A DNA stretch of 64,000 bases. Source: Parasutterella excrementihominis YIT 11859 (GTDB taxonomy: Bacteria; Pseudomonadota; Gammaproteobacteria; Burkholderiales; Burkholderiaceae_F). The position numbers and the translations under genes are program-made. Below are positions 52,670-62,507 of this stretch, one piece after another (the first letter of the stretch is position 1; each line of letters begins with the position of its first letter). Under the pieces are notes generated by a model. That model was given only the letters and a program-made list of their open reading frames with translations. It was not told the origin of the DNA and did no database searches. The stretch is from positions 23,846-87,845 of the forward strand of contig NZ_GL883754.1 in NCBI RefSeq assembly GCF_000205025.1, given 5' to 3'.

Positions 52670-53326
52670 ATGGATTTCGTAAAGCTTTCCGAACAGCGTT
52701 TTACCGCTAAAAAATTCGATGTCAACAAAAAGATTCCTCGTGATGACGTCGAAAAATTAAAGACAATTCTTCAGCTCTCTCCTTCTTCCGTCAACAGCCA
52801 GCCTTGGGTCTTCCTTTGGGGCACAAGCGACAATTCCAAGAAACGCGTTCGTCCGGCAATTGCCGACTTCAACTGGAACCGCATCGACACTTGCTCCGAC
52901 TTTGTCGTGATCGCCGTTAGAAAAGGTTTGGACGACAAATTCCAGCATACCCTTCTCGACCAGGAAATCAAAGACGGCCGCATTGCCAACGAAGAAATTG
53001 CCAAAGAATGCTTCGAATCCAGAAAATTCTTTATTGATCTGCGTGAACGTTCCGGCCAAACTCTCAACTGGGAAACTAAGCAGGCCTATATCGCAATGAC
53101 AGCATTGCTTTACGGCGCTGCCTCCCTCGGCATCGATTCCACACCGATCGAAGGTTTCGATGAAAACAAGATGGATAAACTCCTGAATCTTGATAACTAC
53201 GGTGTGCATTCCGTCCTCGTCGTGACCTTGGGCTACGACGCCGAAGACGACCACAACCGTACTCGTCCGAAGTCTCGTCTGGAACAGAGCAAGATCTTCT
53301 TCGATCTGGACAAATTCCCTGGCTAA
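52670..53326 (+). CDS. NfsB-like oxygen-insensitive NAD(P)H nitroreductase
   Basis: 218 residues, nearly the size of Escherichia coli NfsB. FTAKKFDVNKKIPRDDVEKL and LSPSSVNSQPWVFL bind FMN, QAYIAMTALLYGAASLGIDS and PIEGFDENKMDKLL match the second half, and the tail PKSRLEQSKIFFDLD is typical. It reduces nitroaromatics or quinones in the cytoplasm with two electrons. A single-gene unit with AAAGGACG upstream and a terminator at 53349. Confidence 0.93.
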   Translation: MDFVKLSEQRFTAKKFDVNKKIPRDDVEKLKTILQLSPSSVNSQPWVFLWGTSDNSKKRVRPAIADFNWNRIDTCSDFVVIAVRKGLDDKFQHTLLDQEIKDGRIANEEIAKECFESRKFFIDLRERSGQTLNWETKQAYIAMTALLYGAASLGIDSTPIEGFDENKMDKLLNLDNYGVHSVLVVTLGYDAEDDHNRTRPKSRLEQSKIFFDLDKFPG

Positions 53327-53348
53327 TTTTTAGAATCAACCGACTGAG

Positions 53349-53374
53349 ACCGCCTTTCTAGGCGGTTTTCTTTT
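53349..53374 (+). terminator. Terminator of the nitroreductase gene
   Basis: ACCGCC (53349-53354), TTTCTA, GGCGGT (53361-53366) followed by TTTCTTTT. Confidence 0.88.
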
Positions 53375-53488
53375 GCCCATAACTGCTGTTCTTGGACAAT
53401 CGGAGTATGGCGTCATGCTCGTTTTCTCGACTTTCTTTGAACGCGAGCCTTTTAGATAATAAGTTCACCACTTTCACCCAAGGATTTG

Positions 53489-55312
53489 ATGTTGTTTAGG
53501 AAACTCTGGCTTTCTTTATGCGCCGGCGCGCTGCTGGCGGCTCATCCGCTTCAGGCGGAGGAACCCACTCAGCTTCGGGAAGTCAGAGTCGCCTACATCG
53601 GAATCCTGCCGTCTGAAACCACTGAGCACGCCGTCTACCCGACTTTCGATTTTCTAAAGTCACAGCTCGGGCACAAATACCTATTCAAGCTTTTTGATAT
53701 TTCAAACCATGATTTCTTAGAAGAAATCAATGTCCTGAAGCCGCATTTGCTCTTTGCACCGAGCGAAATTTATCTTCAGCTGGCGGCGATTCCCCAATTG
53801 AACGCGCACGACATTGCTGCTTTGAAATCGGTTTTCTCGTCTAAGACCAGTGCGTCTGTGGGTTCGGTGTTTATTACCCGAGCTGACCGCAATGACATCA
53901 ACTCGATCGCAGATATGAAGGGCAAGCGCGTAGCTGCCGCCAACGACGAAAACTTAAGTGAATGGTGGGCGGCGTTAGGTGAGTTGAAAGAGCGAGGCTA
54001 TACTCCGAATCGCTTCTTCGGAGGCGAGCGTTTCACAAGAGAACGTCATCTCGGAGCGGTAGAAGAAGTTCTTGCTGGCTCGAGTGATGTCGGCATTCTT
54101 CCGACCTGTCTTCTCGAAGCTTACGAAGGCGTAGGGTTCGTAGCTCCGGGTTCGCTGAAAGTGATCGATCCATACGATAATGCCAAGGATGAGTCGCCCT
54201 TCTACTGCCGCCGCTCTACTCGTGCGCTTTATCCCGGCATTGTGATCTCTTCGCTGGCGAATGCACCTGACGACATCGTCAAAGACGTCGTTCGTACGCT
54301 CTTTACAATGCCGCCTTTCCAGGGCAACGAATGGGCTGCCGGTTACGATTACACAGAAGTGCTCCGACTGATGAGAGATCTAAAGTTCGGTATGTACGAG
54401 AACCTCAGAGACTACTCTTTAGGCGCCCTTCTTCAACGGTATAAAACTGAGCTGCTGATCCTGCTCACCATCCTGCTCTTTTTAATCGGCAACGAACTGC
54501 GCGTACACCATTTGGTCAACAAGCGGACAGCTGAACTCAAAGGCGCCCTAGAGGCTAAAAACGCCGCCGAACAAGAGGCTGTGCTCGGACGCAAACGTCT
54601 CTCGCATATCGAGCGTTCAGGCGTCATCTCGCAGATGTCAAACATCATTGCGCATGAGTTAAAACAGCCCTTAGGCGCACTGCTGAACTATGCAGCTGTC
54701 TTGAAACTGCGACTAAACGACAGGATGACGGAAGATCCGCTGACCAAGACGGTCGTCGAGAATATGGATGCGGAAACCAGACGCATCTCTCACATTGTGG
54801 ATTCAGTTCGTAAATTCGCCAAGAAAGAGCAGCCCGCGCATATCGAATACGATTTAGTTCGAATCGTAGAAAAGGCGATCCGAACTTTCCATCAGCAGGA
54901 AGAAGCAAAAACGGCAGTTCCCTTCCGTACGGATGTGGCCACGGCGCCGGTTTTAGCTGATCCTCTTTCCTTGGAACTTTTAATTTTGAATTTAATCCGA
55001 AATGCCGCAGCTGCCAGTAAAGAATCCGGTCGACCCAAGCTCGGCGTCTCTTTAGAGCCGGCAGGCAAACGCTGGAAAGTTACCGTTTGGAATAACGGTC
55101 TGGTCCTAAGCGATGAACAGTTCACGCGATTGGAGCATGCCGCCGAGTCCACCAAGCCTGAAGGTCTGGGCCTAGGCCTTTCCATTGTGAGAGAAATTGC
55201 CGACATGCATTCGGCTTCACTGCATTTCGAACGCCTGGCAAAAGGCGGCGTACGCGCCGAACTTATGATTGATCGTTTAGCGACCAAAGATCCGGAGAAA
55301 AATAATGAATAA
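53489..55312 (+). CDS. TtrS-like sensor histidine kinase with periplasmic binding-protein domain (second module)
   Basis: About 607 residues from the ATG at 53489 (AAGGA just upstream; a TTG at 53486 is also in frame). A signal peptide ending LQAEE is followed by a PhnD/TtrS-like binding domain (VRVAYIGILPSETTEHAVYP to about residue 300), a membrane helix (ELLILLTILLFLIG) and the kinase core with H389 in NIIAHELKQPLGALL, N-box LILNLIRNAAAAS and GLGLGLSIV. Overall architecture equals that of the kinase at 12.5 kb, but identity is limited. The response regulator overlaps its 3' end by 8 bp and a secreted flavoprotein follows. Confidence 0.88.
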   Translation: MLFRKLWLSLCAGALLAAHPLQAEEPTQLREVRVAYIGILPSETTEHAVYPTFDFLKSQLGHKYLFKLFDISNHDFLEEINVLKPHLLFAPSEIYLQLAAIPQLNAHDIAALKSVFSSKTSASVGSVFITRADRNDINSIADMKGKRVAAANDENLSEWWAALGELKERGYTPNRFFGGERFTRERHLGAVEEVLAGSSDVGILPTCLLEAYEGVGFVAPGSLKVIDPYDNAKDESPFYCRRSTRALYPGIVISSLANAPDDIVKDVVRTLFTMPPFQGNEWAAGYDYTEVLRLMRDLKFGMYENLRDYSLGALLQRYKTELLILLTILLFLIGNELRVHHLVNKRTAELKGALEAKNAAEQEAVLGRKRLSHIERSGVISQMSNIIAHELKQPLGALLNYAAVLKLRLNDRMTEDPLTKTVVENMDAETRRISHIVDSVRKFAKKEQPAHIEYDLVRIVEKAIRTFHQQEEAKTAVPFRTDVATAPVLADPLSLELLILNLIRNAAAASKESGRPKLGVSLEPAGKRWKVTVWNNGLVLSDEQFTRLEHAAESTKPEGLGLGLSIVREIADMHSASLHFERLAKGGVRAELMIDRLATKDPEKNNE

Positions 55313-55931
55313 AGAACATACTTTGATCCGCCTCGTCGACGATGACGAAAGTTTGTTGTTTTCTACCAAGATCCTGCTAGAGGCCCTCGGCTGGAAAGTA
55401 GCTGCTTATAACTCTCCGACGGAGTTTTTGGTTCGCGACAACCTGAGCATTCCCGGCTGCGCAGTATTAGATGTGCGCATGCCGCAGATGACCGGGCTTG
55501 AAGTGCAGGAAATGCTCATTGAGCGCGGCTTTGCTCATTTCCCGCTGATTTTCCTTTCCGGACACGGCGACATTCAAATGGCAGTGAACGCCATGAGCAA
55601 AGGCGCCCTGACCTTCCTAGAAAAACCCGTCGATCCTGAGCGGCTGAACCAAGAAGTCACCCGTGCAGTAGAGCTGGGCATCAGACGAGCGGAAGAAGTC
55701 AACGAATTAAATGCATTAAAACGCCGCTATCGGCAGCTCACCAACCGAGAGAAAGAAGTGCTGTCTCTGGTCGCCGAGGGGCTGACCAATAAAGAGATTG
55801 CTGACCGCCTTGAACTTTCCGTCCCCACGATCAAAATGCATCGCAGCCGCGCCTCCGAAAAACTTGCAACGGATTCTGTCGCCGAAATCACGCGTGCGCT
55901 CATCCTTCTTAACGAAGCTACCGCGAAATGA
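55305..55931 (+). CDS. Response regulator, TtrR/FixJ type (second module)
   Basis: 208 residues, the same length as its counterpart at 14.4 kb. Receiver residues are LVDDDES, the phospho-acceptor D56 in VLDVRMPQMTGLE and FLEKPVDPE with the usual Lys-Pro. The LuxR-type helix-turn-helix is LTNREKEVLSLVAEGLTNKE to SVPTIKMHRSRASEKL. It overlaps the kinase gene by 8 bp and the flavoprotein gene by 4 bp (ATGA), so all three are translated together and the regulator may control its own operon. Confidence 0.92.
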   Translation: MNKEHTLIRLVDDDESLLFSTKILLEALGWKVAAYNSPTEFLVRDNLSIPGCAVLDVRMPQMTGLEVQEMLIERGFAHFPLIFLSGHGDIQMAVNAMSKGALTFLEKPVDPERLNQEVTRAVELGIRRAEEVNELNALKRRYRQLTNREKEVLSLVAEGLTNKEIADRLELSVPTIKMHRSRASEKLATDSVAEITRALILLNEATAK

Positions 55932-57460
55932 TCAGAAGAGAGTTTCTCGCCGGCTTGACGGGTTTGAGCGCTTTAGCTGCGGCTCCCGCCATCTCTTTTG
56001 CACAGACTCCGATGAACCTCGGGCAGCAATGGGATATCATTGTAATCGGCTCCGGCTTAGCGGGTCTGTCTGCCGCTTTATCCGCCTCTGAAAACGGTGC
56101 CGATCGCATTCTCGTTATTGAAAAGCTTCCCGTACTCGGCGGCCACTCGCGCTTATCAACCGGCTCCTTCTTAGCCGTCTCCCCGAAGCGACTTGAACCG
56201 CTTGGAATCCACACATCAGTAGACGCTGTTCTGGAAGAAATGATGGAGGTCGGAGGCGGGATCGGCAACAAAGATTTAGCTCGGATTTTGCTCTCTCAGA
56301 GTGATGCGGCCATGGATTGGCTGGAAACGCACGGCCTGGTTTGGAACCCGGAACCTTATGTCGCCGTCGGCTCTCCCTCGGCCTACGCTTTCAGAACGAT
56401 CCAAGGTTTCACCGGTTCTCACTACATCTTCAAACTCAACCAAAGAGCACGCGAACGCGGCGTCCGCTTTTTGTATGACCAGCCGGTCACCGACCTCCTT
56501 CAGGATCCTGTTTCCGGCAACGTCAACGGTGTCGTTGTTAAAAGCAAAAACCATGAACTAATCTACATCCGAGGCAATGCCGTGGTCATTGCGACCGGCG
56601 GATATTCGGCAAACAACGCTTTATGCCGCAAATTCAATTCTGAAATCTCGGCGCTTATGCCCTCGACGGCGAACCCCGGAGGAAGATATCTTGACGGAGC
56701 TTGGGGCGATGCGTTGGAATTCACCAAACCCTTCCACGCAGCAACGGTTGATTTGGATAAGATTCAAAAGATTTGCTTCCTGGGCGGCCGCTTGGTCGAC
56801 TACACCGGCGCAGACATCTATCTGAACAAAAACGGTCTTCGGTTTGTCAATGAAGGGGCGTCTCACGGAGACGTGCTCGTCGAACTCTTAAAGCAGCCGC
56901 AAAGAGCAATGTGGGTGATCACTGACTCCCAGTCTAAAAAAGGTTTGTCTCTTGAGAACAAACTCGCTGACGGAGCGGTTAAAAAATTTGATTCTCTTCG
57001 TCAGGTCGCTGCCTTCATCGGCTGTCCGGCAGAGACTCTGGAAGAAACCGTTACCAGATACAACGACTTTGTTCTCAAAGGCGTGGACAAGGATTTCGGC
57101 AAGAAAGTTATGCTCCAGACCATCAGTTATCCGCCTTTTTACGTCGGACAAGAACGAGTGGGCGTTCACTATTGCTGCGGCGGCCTCAAGTTCAATGAAA
57201 AAGCTCAAGTCTTAAATACCTCCGATGAACCCATTGCCGGCCTTTACGTTGCCGGTGAGGCCTCCGGCGGCGTTCACGGAAAGGATCGTTTGGGCGGTAT
57301 CGGCTTAACCGATGCCGTGGTATTCGGCAGAATTGCGGGACGAGAAGCGGCTCTGCTTGAAAGAGCGTCCGAGCATACTGAATTCCGCTATGTTCCGCCG
57401 AGAAGTCGCAGCGTTCAAGAGCTTGACGCTTCTGCGGATTTTGAGCCGACGAGCGATTAA
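55928..57460 (+). CDS. Secreted FAD-dependent reductase, flavocytochrome c flavin domain (3)
   Basis: 510 residues. A Tat-like signal (IRREFLAGLTGLSALAAAP) is followed by the FAD motif VIGSGLAGLSAALSAS (Gly41-Gly46), LGGHSRLSTGSF and the C-terminal LYVAGEASGGVHGKDRLGG. In the substrate domain, GLRFVNE is followed by His313 at the place of the FccA proton-donor arginine, and VHYCCGG has Tyr instead of the second His of the usual HHxMGG. The QxHPT His is absent. It therefore probably acts on a substrate unlike fumarate or those of the other two copies. No cytochrome gene is nearby. A 30-residue tail follows the FAD cap. Confidence 0.82.
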   Translation: MIRREFLAGLTGLSALAAAPAISFAQTPMNLGQQWDIIVIGSGLAGLSAALSASENGADRILVIEKLPVLGGHSRLSTGSFLAVSPKRLEPLGIHTSVDAVLEEMMEVGGGIGNKDLARILLSQSDAAMDWLETHGLVWNPEPYVAVGSPSAYAFRTIQGFTGSHYIFKLNQRARERGVRFLYDQPVTDLLQDPVSGNVNGVVVKSKNHELIYIRGNAVVIATGGYSANNALCRKFNSEISALMPSTANPGGRYLDGAWGDALEFTKPFHAATVDLDKIQKICFLGGRLVDYTGADIYLNKNGLRFVNEGASHGDVLVELLKQPQRAMWVITDSQSKKGLSLENKLADGAVKKFDSLRQVAAFIGCPAETLEETVTRYNDFVLKGVDKDFGKKVMLQTISYPPFYVGQERVGVHYCCGGLKFNEKAQVLNTSDEPIAGLYVAGEASGGVHGKDRLGGIGLTDAVVFGRIAGREAALLERASEHTEFRYVPPRSRSVQELDASADFEPTSD

Positions 57461-57512
57461 GTCCACTTTGGCGGTTTGTTCTAAACTACTAACCAATTCT
57501 ACTCATTGATTT

Positions 57513-58232
57513 ATGACTATGAATCCGGACAAGGAAGAACCCGTCTTCGGCGCAGTCGTCGTCGCAGCAGGAGTCGGTTCAAGAATGGGCACCGGCAGCC
57601 CGAAACAATATGAACTTATCGGCGGCAAAACGATGCTGGAACGCTCGGTTCAAGTGCTTCTCGACGAGCCTCGCATTAAAGAGCTCGTCGTCGTCATTTC
57701 CCCGGCCGACATGATCGGTCAGAGACTGACATTTGAAGATCCGCGCGTCCGCATCGCACGTGTAGGAGGACAGACACGGGCCGACAGCGTTAAAAACGGC
57801 ATACTGTTTTCTAACCTGAAATCTTCGGATTGGGTGTTAGTCCATGATGCGGCCCGCCCGTGCCTGCTGACATCCGATGTCACCAAACTGATGGATTACT
57901 GCCGGAGGCATCAGGAAAGCGCCATCCTTGCCGTTCCGGTCAATGACACACTCAAAAAAGAAGGCGACAATGGAACGATCGCCTGCACCGTAAGTCGAGA
58001 CGGGTTGTGGGCTGCTCAGACCCCGCAGTGTTTCCCTGTCGGCGAATTAACCCGGGCCATGAATGAAGCAGGATCGGCCGTCACGGACGAAGCCAGCGCC
58101 ATGGAATTTGTCGGAAAGCATCCGGCACTGGTCGAGGGCACTCCGACCAACATCAAAGTCACGCGTCCGATGGATCTCTGGCTCGCACGGGCCATCTTTT
58201 TAGCTCGCAAAGAAAAGGAAAATAATGAGTAA
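57513..58232 (+). CDS. ispD: 2-C-methyl-D-erythritol 4-phosphate cytidylyltransferase
   Basis: 239 residues. [24 protein letters not shown] carries the CTP-binding Arg and Lys (residues about 12-35), then [11 protein letters not shown] and [10 protein letters not shown] and [13 protein letters not shown] complete the IspD signature. Third step of the MEP pathway. It overlaps ispF by 8 bp. With dxs and ispA elsewhere in the window, four isoprenoid genes lie within 15 kb. Confidence 0.97.
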   Translation: MTMNPDKEEPVFGAVVVAAGVGSRMGTGSPKQYELIGGKTMLERSVQVLLDEPRIKELVVVISPADMIGQRLTFEDPRVRIARVGGQTRADSVKNGILFSNLKSSDWVLVHDAARPCLLTSDVTKLMDYCRRHQESAILAVPVNDTLKKEGDNGTIACTVSRDGLWAAQTPQCFPVGELTRAMNEAGSAVTDEASAMEFVGKHPALVEGTPTNIKVTRPMDLWLARAIFLARKEKENNE

Positions 58233-58716
58233 CTGCAAAATCAGAGTCGGCCAGGGTTATGACGTTCACCGTTTAGTCGAAGGACGCCCGTTGATTTTAG
58301 GCGGCGTTCAGATTCCGCATTCTCTAGGCTTGGACGGACACTCCGATGCCGATGTCCTGCTTCATGCCGTTACCGATGCCTTGTTCGGCGCCGCTGCCAT
58401 GGGCGACATCGGCAGACACTTTCCGGACACCGACCCGGCTTATAAAGGCGCTGACAGCGCCAAGCTGCTTTCGGAAGCTCTGAAAAAAGTTTGGGATAAA
58501 GGCTGGAAACCGGTGAATGTAGACTGCACAATCATTGCTCAAAAACCGAAACTTGCTCCCTTTATGGATCAGATCAACGCCTCTTTGGCCGCTATTTTGC
58601 AGCTTCCCGCTGACTGCGTGAACGTCAAAGCCAAGACCAATGAAAAGCTGGGCTTTGAGGGAAAAGAAGAAGGGATTGTGGCTCAAGCAGTCATCCTGCT
58701 TGAGGCTCGGGCTTAG
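58225..58716 (+). CDS. ispF: 2-C-methyl-D-erythritol 2,4-cyclodiphosphate synthase
   Basis: 163 residues. [21 protein letters not shown] with the metal-binding Asp/His, [20 protein letters not shown] and [15 protein letters not shown] are diagnostic. It is translated from a start inside ispD. Its stop codon overlaps that of the convergent EnvZ-like gene, with no terminator between them. Confidence 0.98.
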   Translation: MSNCKIRVGQGYDVHRLVEGRPLILGGVQIPHSLGLDGHSDADVLLHAVTDALFGAAAMGDIGRHFPDTDPAYKGADSAKLLSEALKKVWDKGWKPVNVDCTIIAQKPKLAPFMDQINASLAAILQLPADCVNVKAKTNEKLGFEGKEEGIVAQAVILLEARA

Positions 58717-60128
58717 TCAGCCTTTTCCGGCGTTTCTTTGCCTTCGGTGAGTTTTCTGACGACGGAAGCCTTCGGAACCACCGGAATCGTCATCTGAACG
58801 CTCAAACCGTTCGGAATATTCTGGGCTAAGCGGACGGAACCTCCGCCGGCCTTAGCGACGCGGTTGACAATAGACAGGCCCAATCCTGTCCCTGAGGCAT
58901 TTCCGCGGGCAGTATCGCCGCGCTCAAACGGACGCAGAACGCGTTCTAAATCGCTTTCCGGGAGACCTTTGCCGTCATCGGCAACAATCAATTCGGCTGC
59001 TCCTCGCTTCTTCAAATAGCGAAGCGTAATGGACAGACGGAGAATGCCGTCGGAGCTGCGGCCGTACTTGCCGGCATTGACAATCATGTTTTGAACAGCA
59101 CGCGCTAAATCCGTCGGATTGGCGCGGACTTCCAAACCGTCTTCAATCGAAGTAAGAAGCTGAATATCAGGCTGTGAGGCTACACGATTGGCGGCAATCA
59201 CATGCCTGACGGTATCGGAAATATTGACGACTTCAAGTTCGGCCTCGCCCTGTCGGACGTATGCCATGAACTGCTTAACGATGCTTTCCATCTGATCAAG
59301 ATCGCTGCACATGGCTTCTCGCGTCTCTTCGGAAAGCGGAGCTAATTCAACTTCAAGTCTTAATCGGGTAATCGGTGTACGAAGGTCGTGGCTGACGCCT
59401 GCGAGCAGAAGCTCGCGGTCGCTCGCCAAGCGCTTCAGGTCTGAGACCATCACGTTAAAGCTTTCGTTAACTTCACGGATTTCACTTGGACCGTCGAGAG
59501 GCAGGGGCTGCGGGAAAACGCCGCGGCCGAGCTCTCGCGCATACTCACTGAGTTTTGCGAGAGGGTCAATCAAACGGCTGGTTAAAAGTACCGTAAACAG
59601 GGCGCAGATGAGCAGCATCCCTGCGAACCAAAACATCCAGTTGGCACCCAATCGAGGGTTTTCGGCCGTTCGTTCTGCTCGGATCCAATATTCGTCCCCA
59701 TCGATCTCGAAACTGACCCATAAACCGGGAATGCCGTTCAGGCTCTGAGCAAGAATGGTCTTCTTGCCCAAAGACGAACGGACATTATCAAGAATCAGAT
59801 CGTTGAGACTGTCGCTTTCCAGCGGAACAATACGGTCGTACGGTTCTTTCGGGAGTATCGTCAGACCCTCACGCTGAGCCAATGCCATGATGAGGTCAAA
59901 ACGATAACTCGTATCGGCACTGATCAGCGCATAGCGGGTCAGTGTCGTAATTGCGGTAATTCGCAGTGAGGCAGCTTGGGCTCGCGGCGCCTCATTCAAG
60001 ACAGCCAAGCCGTAGAGCCAAGCGCAGACGCTGGTCAGCACCAGAATAAAGAGCGCTCCGAAGGTTTTCCAAAACAACCCGGAAAAAAACTGCGAACCGA
60101 AGCCCTCCTTGCCGGCCTTGTCTGCCAT
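58713..60128 (-). CDS. envZ: EnvZ-like sensor histidine kinase
   Basis: 471 residues. Two membrane helices (about 17-38 and 165-185) flank a periplasmic loop of about 125 residues; a HAMP segment ([18 protein letters not shown]) leads to the H-box [20 protein letters not shown] and ATP-binding boxes [19 protein letters not shown] and [12 protein letters not shown]. Closest in layout to EnvZ. The ompR-like gene lies 24 bp upstream. The ligand or stress signal cannot be read from the sequence. Confidence 0.9.
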   Translation of the reverse strand: MADKAGKEGFGSQFFSGLFWKTFGALFILVLTSVCAWLYGLAVLNEAPRAQAASLRITAITTLTRYALISADTSYRFDLIMALAQREGLTILPKEPYDRIVPLESDSLNDLILDNVRSSLGKKTILAQSLNGIPGLWVSFEIDGDEYWIRAERTAENPRLGANWMFWFAGMLLICALFTVLLTSRLIDPLAKLSEYARELGRGVFPQPLPLDGPSEIREVNESFNVMVSDLKRLASDRELLLAGVSHDLRTPITRLRLEVELAPLSEETREAMCSDLDQMESIVKQFMAYVRQGEAELEVVNISDTVRHVIAANRVASQPDIQLLTSIEDGLEVRANPTDLARAVQNMIVNAGKYGRSSDGILRLSITLRYLKKRGAAELIVADDGKGLPESDLERVLRPFERGDTARGNASGTGLGLSIVNRVAKAGGGSVRLAQNIPNGLSVQMTIPVVPKASVVRKLTEGKETPEKAD

Positions 60129-60152
60129 ATTGCCTCACTTTCCGATCACAAA

Positions 60153-60935
60153 TTATTTCTTATCCTGAGCGTCGGAAGCGCCGTCAGGAATAAACACGTA
60201 GCCTAAGCCCCAAACTGTCTGGAGATAACGAGGTTTGGAAGGATCAGGTTCGATAATTTTACGCAGACGAGAAACCTGAACGTCCAAAGAACGGTCAAAG
60301 GCTTCGTATTCGCGGCCGCGGGCCATTTCCATCAGCTTGTCGCGGGAAAGCGGAACTCTCGGATGACGTGCAAATGTCTTGAGAACCGCAAATTCACCGG
60401 TTGTAAGCGGAATTTCTTCATCGCCTTTAGAAAGTTTGCGAGTACCCAGATCAAGAGAGAAGTTGCCGAAACGAACGACTTCATCTTCTTTGCTCGGTGC
60501 TCCGGGAGGATCAACCGGCTCTCTGCGGCGCAGAATGGCATGCAGACGGGCCAGCAGTTCGCGGGGATTGTAGGGTTTCGGGAGATAATCGTCGGCGCCC
60601 AATTCAAGGCCCAAGATTCGATCGATGTCTTCTCCTTTAGCGGTAAGCATCAGGATCGGCGTTGTGTCATTGGAAGCACGGATTCTCTTCAGAATGGAAA
60701 TTCCGTCTTCGCCCGGCATCATGACGTCCAAAACCACAGCGTCAAAACGTTCTCTTAGCCACAGACGATTCATCTGTTCGGCATTTTCTGCCACAGATAC
60801 GTGGAAACCGTTATTTGTAAGGAATTGACGAAGCAAATCGCGTAAGCGGCTGTCGTCGTCAACCACGAGGATGCGCGGAGGACGCTTGTTGCTGAGGGCT
60901 CCGCCGTCTTTTCTCAATGTCTCTGATTCTTGCAT
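60153..60935 (-). CDS. ompR: OmpR-like response regulator
   Basis: 260 residues. Receiver domain: ILVVDDDSRLRDLLRQFL, phospho-acceptor Asp in VVLDVMMPGEDGIS, LTAKGEDIDRILGLELGADD and PKPYNPREL. The winged-helix DNA-binding domain (LTTGEFAVLKTFARHPRVPL to RLRKIIEPDPSKPRYLQTV and GLGYVFIPDG) is of the OmpR type. A 16-residue hydrophilic N-terminal extension precedes the receiver. It controls envelope genes in related bacteria; it is first in the operon with the EnvZ-like kinase. Confidence 0.93.
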   Translation of the reverse strand: MQESETLRKDGGALSNKRPPRILVVDDDSRLRDLLRQFLTNNGFHVSVAENAEQMNRLWLRERFDAVVLDVMMPGEDGISILKRIRASNDTTPILMLTAKGEDIDRILGLELGADDYLPKPYNPRELLARLHAILRRREPVDPPGAPSKEDEVVRFGNFSLDLGTRKLSKGDEEIPLTTGEFAVLKTFARHPRVPLSRDKLMEMARGREYEAFDRSLDVQVSRLRKIIEPDPSKPRYLQTVWGLGYVFIPDGASDAQDKK

Positions 60936-61075
60936 AGCATCTCCTGTCGGAAGATTTACAAATTACATGATGCTACAAAATTTATCCTCTTTTTGGTTTT
61001 CTTGCTACATGCCCCTATTCCTTTTGGGCAATAAGTTGAATAGGATTATGAAAATAAAAGAAAGAGGCATTTATT

Positions 61076-61750
61076 TTGAAAGAGATCCGATATCTACCCG
61101 TTGTTTTGCTCTTGCTGCAGCCCGTAGTCGGTTCTGCTCATAATCCGGAACATCCGTCACCGTCAGAAACGACTGCAACTGTCGTGATTGACGCTTCCTC
61201 CGCCGAGGAAAACAGCTCTATTCCTCGCCCGCATGCGCCAAACGCAGCTTCTAATCCTAACGTTCCCAAATGTCACTGGGATAAATTGGACGCCGAAGGC
61301 CGTGCTTCTGTTTGGCCGACGTTATCGGCCAGGCACCGTGATTACCATTGGCGGCTCATGACCAGTGAAGAGCGCGCCGAGCTTCGGTCTTTCCTTCCGA
61401 AGATGGAAAGACGCCGTTTGCGTGAACGTTTTGTGACAAATCATCAGCATGCGCGCGATAACGATCGTCCTTACGTCCTATACAAGCGCCTCTCAAAACA
61501 AGAGCTCTGCGAGTTAAGAGAGCAAGTGCGTCAGGCGAACAAACAGCTTGTCCTTTCCAAAATGCTCAAGACGCCCGCCCAGATCGAGTACGAAGATCAG
61601 TTCCTTTCAAAACTCGCTGAGATGAACGATTTGAATCATCAGATGGTCATCGTCACGATTCAGGAGTCTGCTATGGAAAGTATGGCGGCTGCCGATCAAA
61701 AGGTCACGCCTGCCGCCCAAGAGAGTGCTTCTGCCCGCGTTTCTCCTTAG
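61076..61750 (+). CDS. Secreted helical protein of unknown function
   Basis: 224 residues from a TTG start with AAAGAGG 9 bases upstream. A signal peptide (LPVVLLLLQPVVGSA) is followed by a Ser/Pro-rich stretch and then charged helices with Trp/Arg-rich motifs (CHWDKLDAEGRASVWPTLSA, YHWRLMTSEERAELRSFLP, KMERRRLRERF). The repeated W-L-R spacing recalls periplasmic DUF3106-type proteins, but the match is not firm. It lies divergent from ompR and 42 bp ahead of tsaB. Confidence 0.6.
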   Translation: MKEIRYLPVVLLLLQPVVGSAHNPEHPSPSETTATVVIDASSAEENSSIPRPHAPNAASNPNVPKCHWDKLDAEGRASVWPTLSARHRDYHWRLMTSEERAELRSFLPKMERRRLRERFVTNHQHARDNDRPYVLYKRLSKQELCELREQVRQANKQLVLSKMLKTPAQIEYEDQFLSKLAEMNDLNHQMVIVTIQESAMESMAAADQKVTPAAQESASARVSP

Positions 61751-61792
61751 TCACAGACCGACTAAAATACTCTGCACTATAAGGAGTGTTGT

Positions 61793-62500
61793 ATGGCAAG
61801 CGCATTACTTTGTCTTGAGTCTTCCGGAAATCTGTGTTCCGTCGCTGTCACCGGTTTCGATCATGAGGCTTACCTTCAATCCGAGCCCGGACAAAAACAC
61901 ACAGAAGTCATTCTCGGAATGATCCGCGGCTGTCTGACTGCTGCAGGCGGCAGCCGTGAAGGACTTCAGGGAATTGCCTTCGGATCCGGCCCCGGCGCCT
62001 TTACCGGACTGCGCGTTGCCTGCGGCTTGGCTCAGGGTTTGGGCTGGGCGCTCAATATCCCGCTCATTCCCGTCAACACCCTGCTCGCGCTCGCCTACAT
62101 CCACCATGAAACATTGGAAGAAGGCTCCCGCCTTTTGGCCGCGATCGATGCACGTATGCATGAGTGCTACTGCGCTGTCTTCCGTTACGAAAATCATGAA
62201 TTCAAGGAAGTCACGGCACCAGCGCTTTGCAAACCATCCGAGCTTTTAGCGATCGCAGACGACAACGGCGCCGAATTCCTGTGCGGAAATGCTTTCCGAA
62301 TCTATGCCGATGAAATCAGAGATCCCGCTCCTAAGAAACTTCTTTCTACGGACGACGTCAACGCTCAAATGATCGTACCGCTCGCCCGAAAATATTTTGA
62401 AGAAAATAAAACAGTGGACGCCGCAGAAGCGTCCCCACTTTACGTTCGAGATCATGTCGCATTGACGATTGAAGAACGCAAAGCAGAAAAATCCCGTTGA
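61793..62500 (+). CDS. tsaB: tRNA threonylcarbamoyladenosine biosynthesis protein TsaB
   Basis: 235 residues. LLCLESSGNLCSVAV, HTEVILGMIRGCL and the signature FGSGPGAFTGLRVACGLAQGL identify TsaB, the scaffold partner of TsaD in forming t6A at position 37 of tRNAs. AAGGAG precedes the ATG. rimI follows 7 bp later, the standard pairing. Confidence 0.96.
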   Translation: MASALLCLESSGNLCSVAVTGFDHEAYLQSEPGQKHTEVILGMIRGCLTAAGGSREGLQGIAFGSGPGAFTGLRVACGLAQGLGWALNIPLIPVNTLLALAYIHHETLEEGSRLLAAIDARMHECYCAVFRYENHEFKEVTAPALCKPSELLAIADDNGAEFLCGNAFRIYADEIRDPAPKKLLSTDDVNAQMIVPLARKYFEENKTVDAAEASPLYVRDHVALTIEERKAEKSR

Positions 62501-62507
62501 GAATCCT

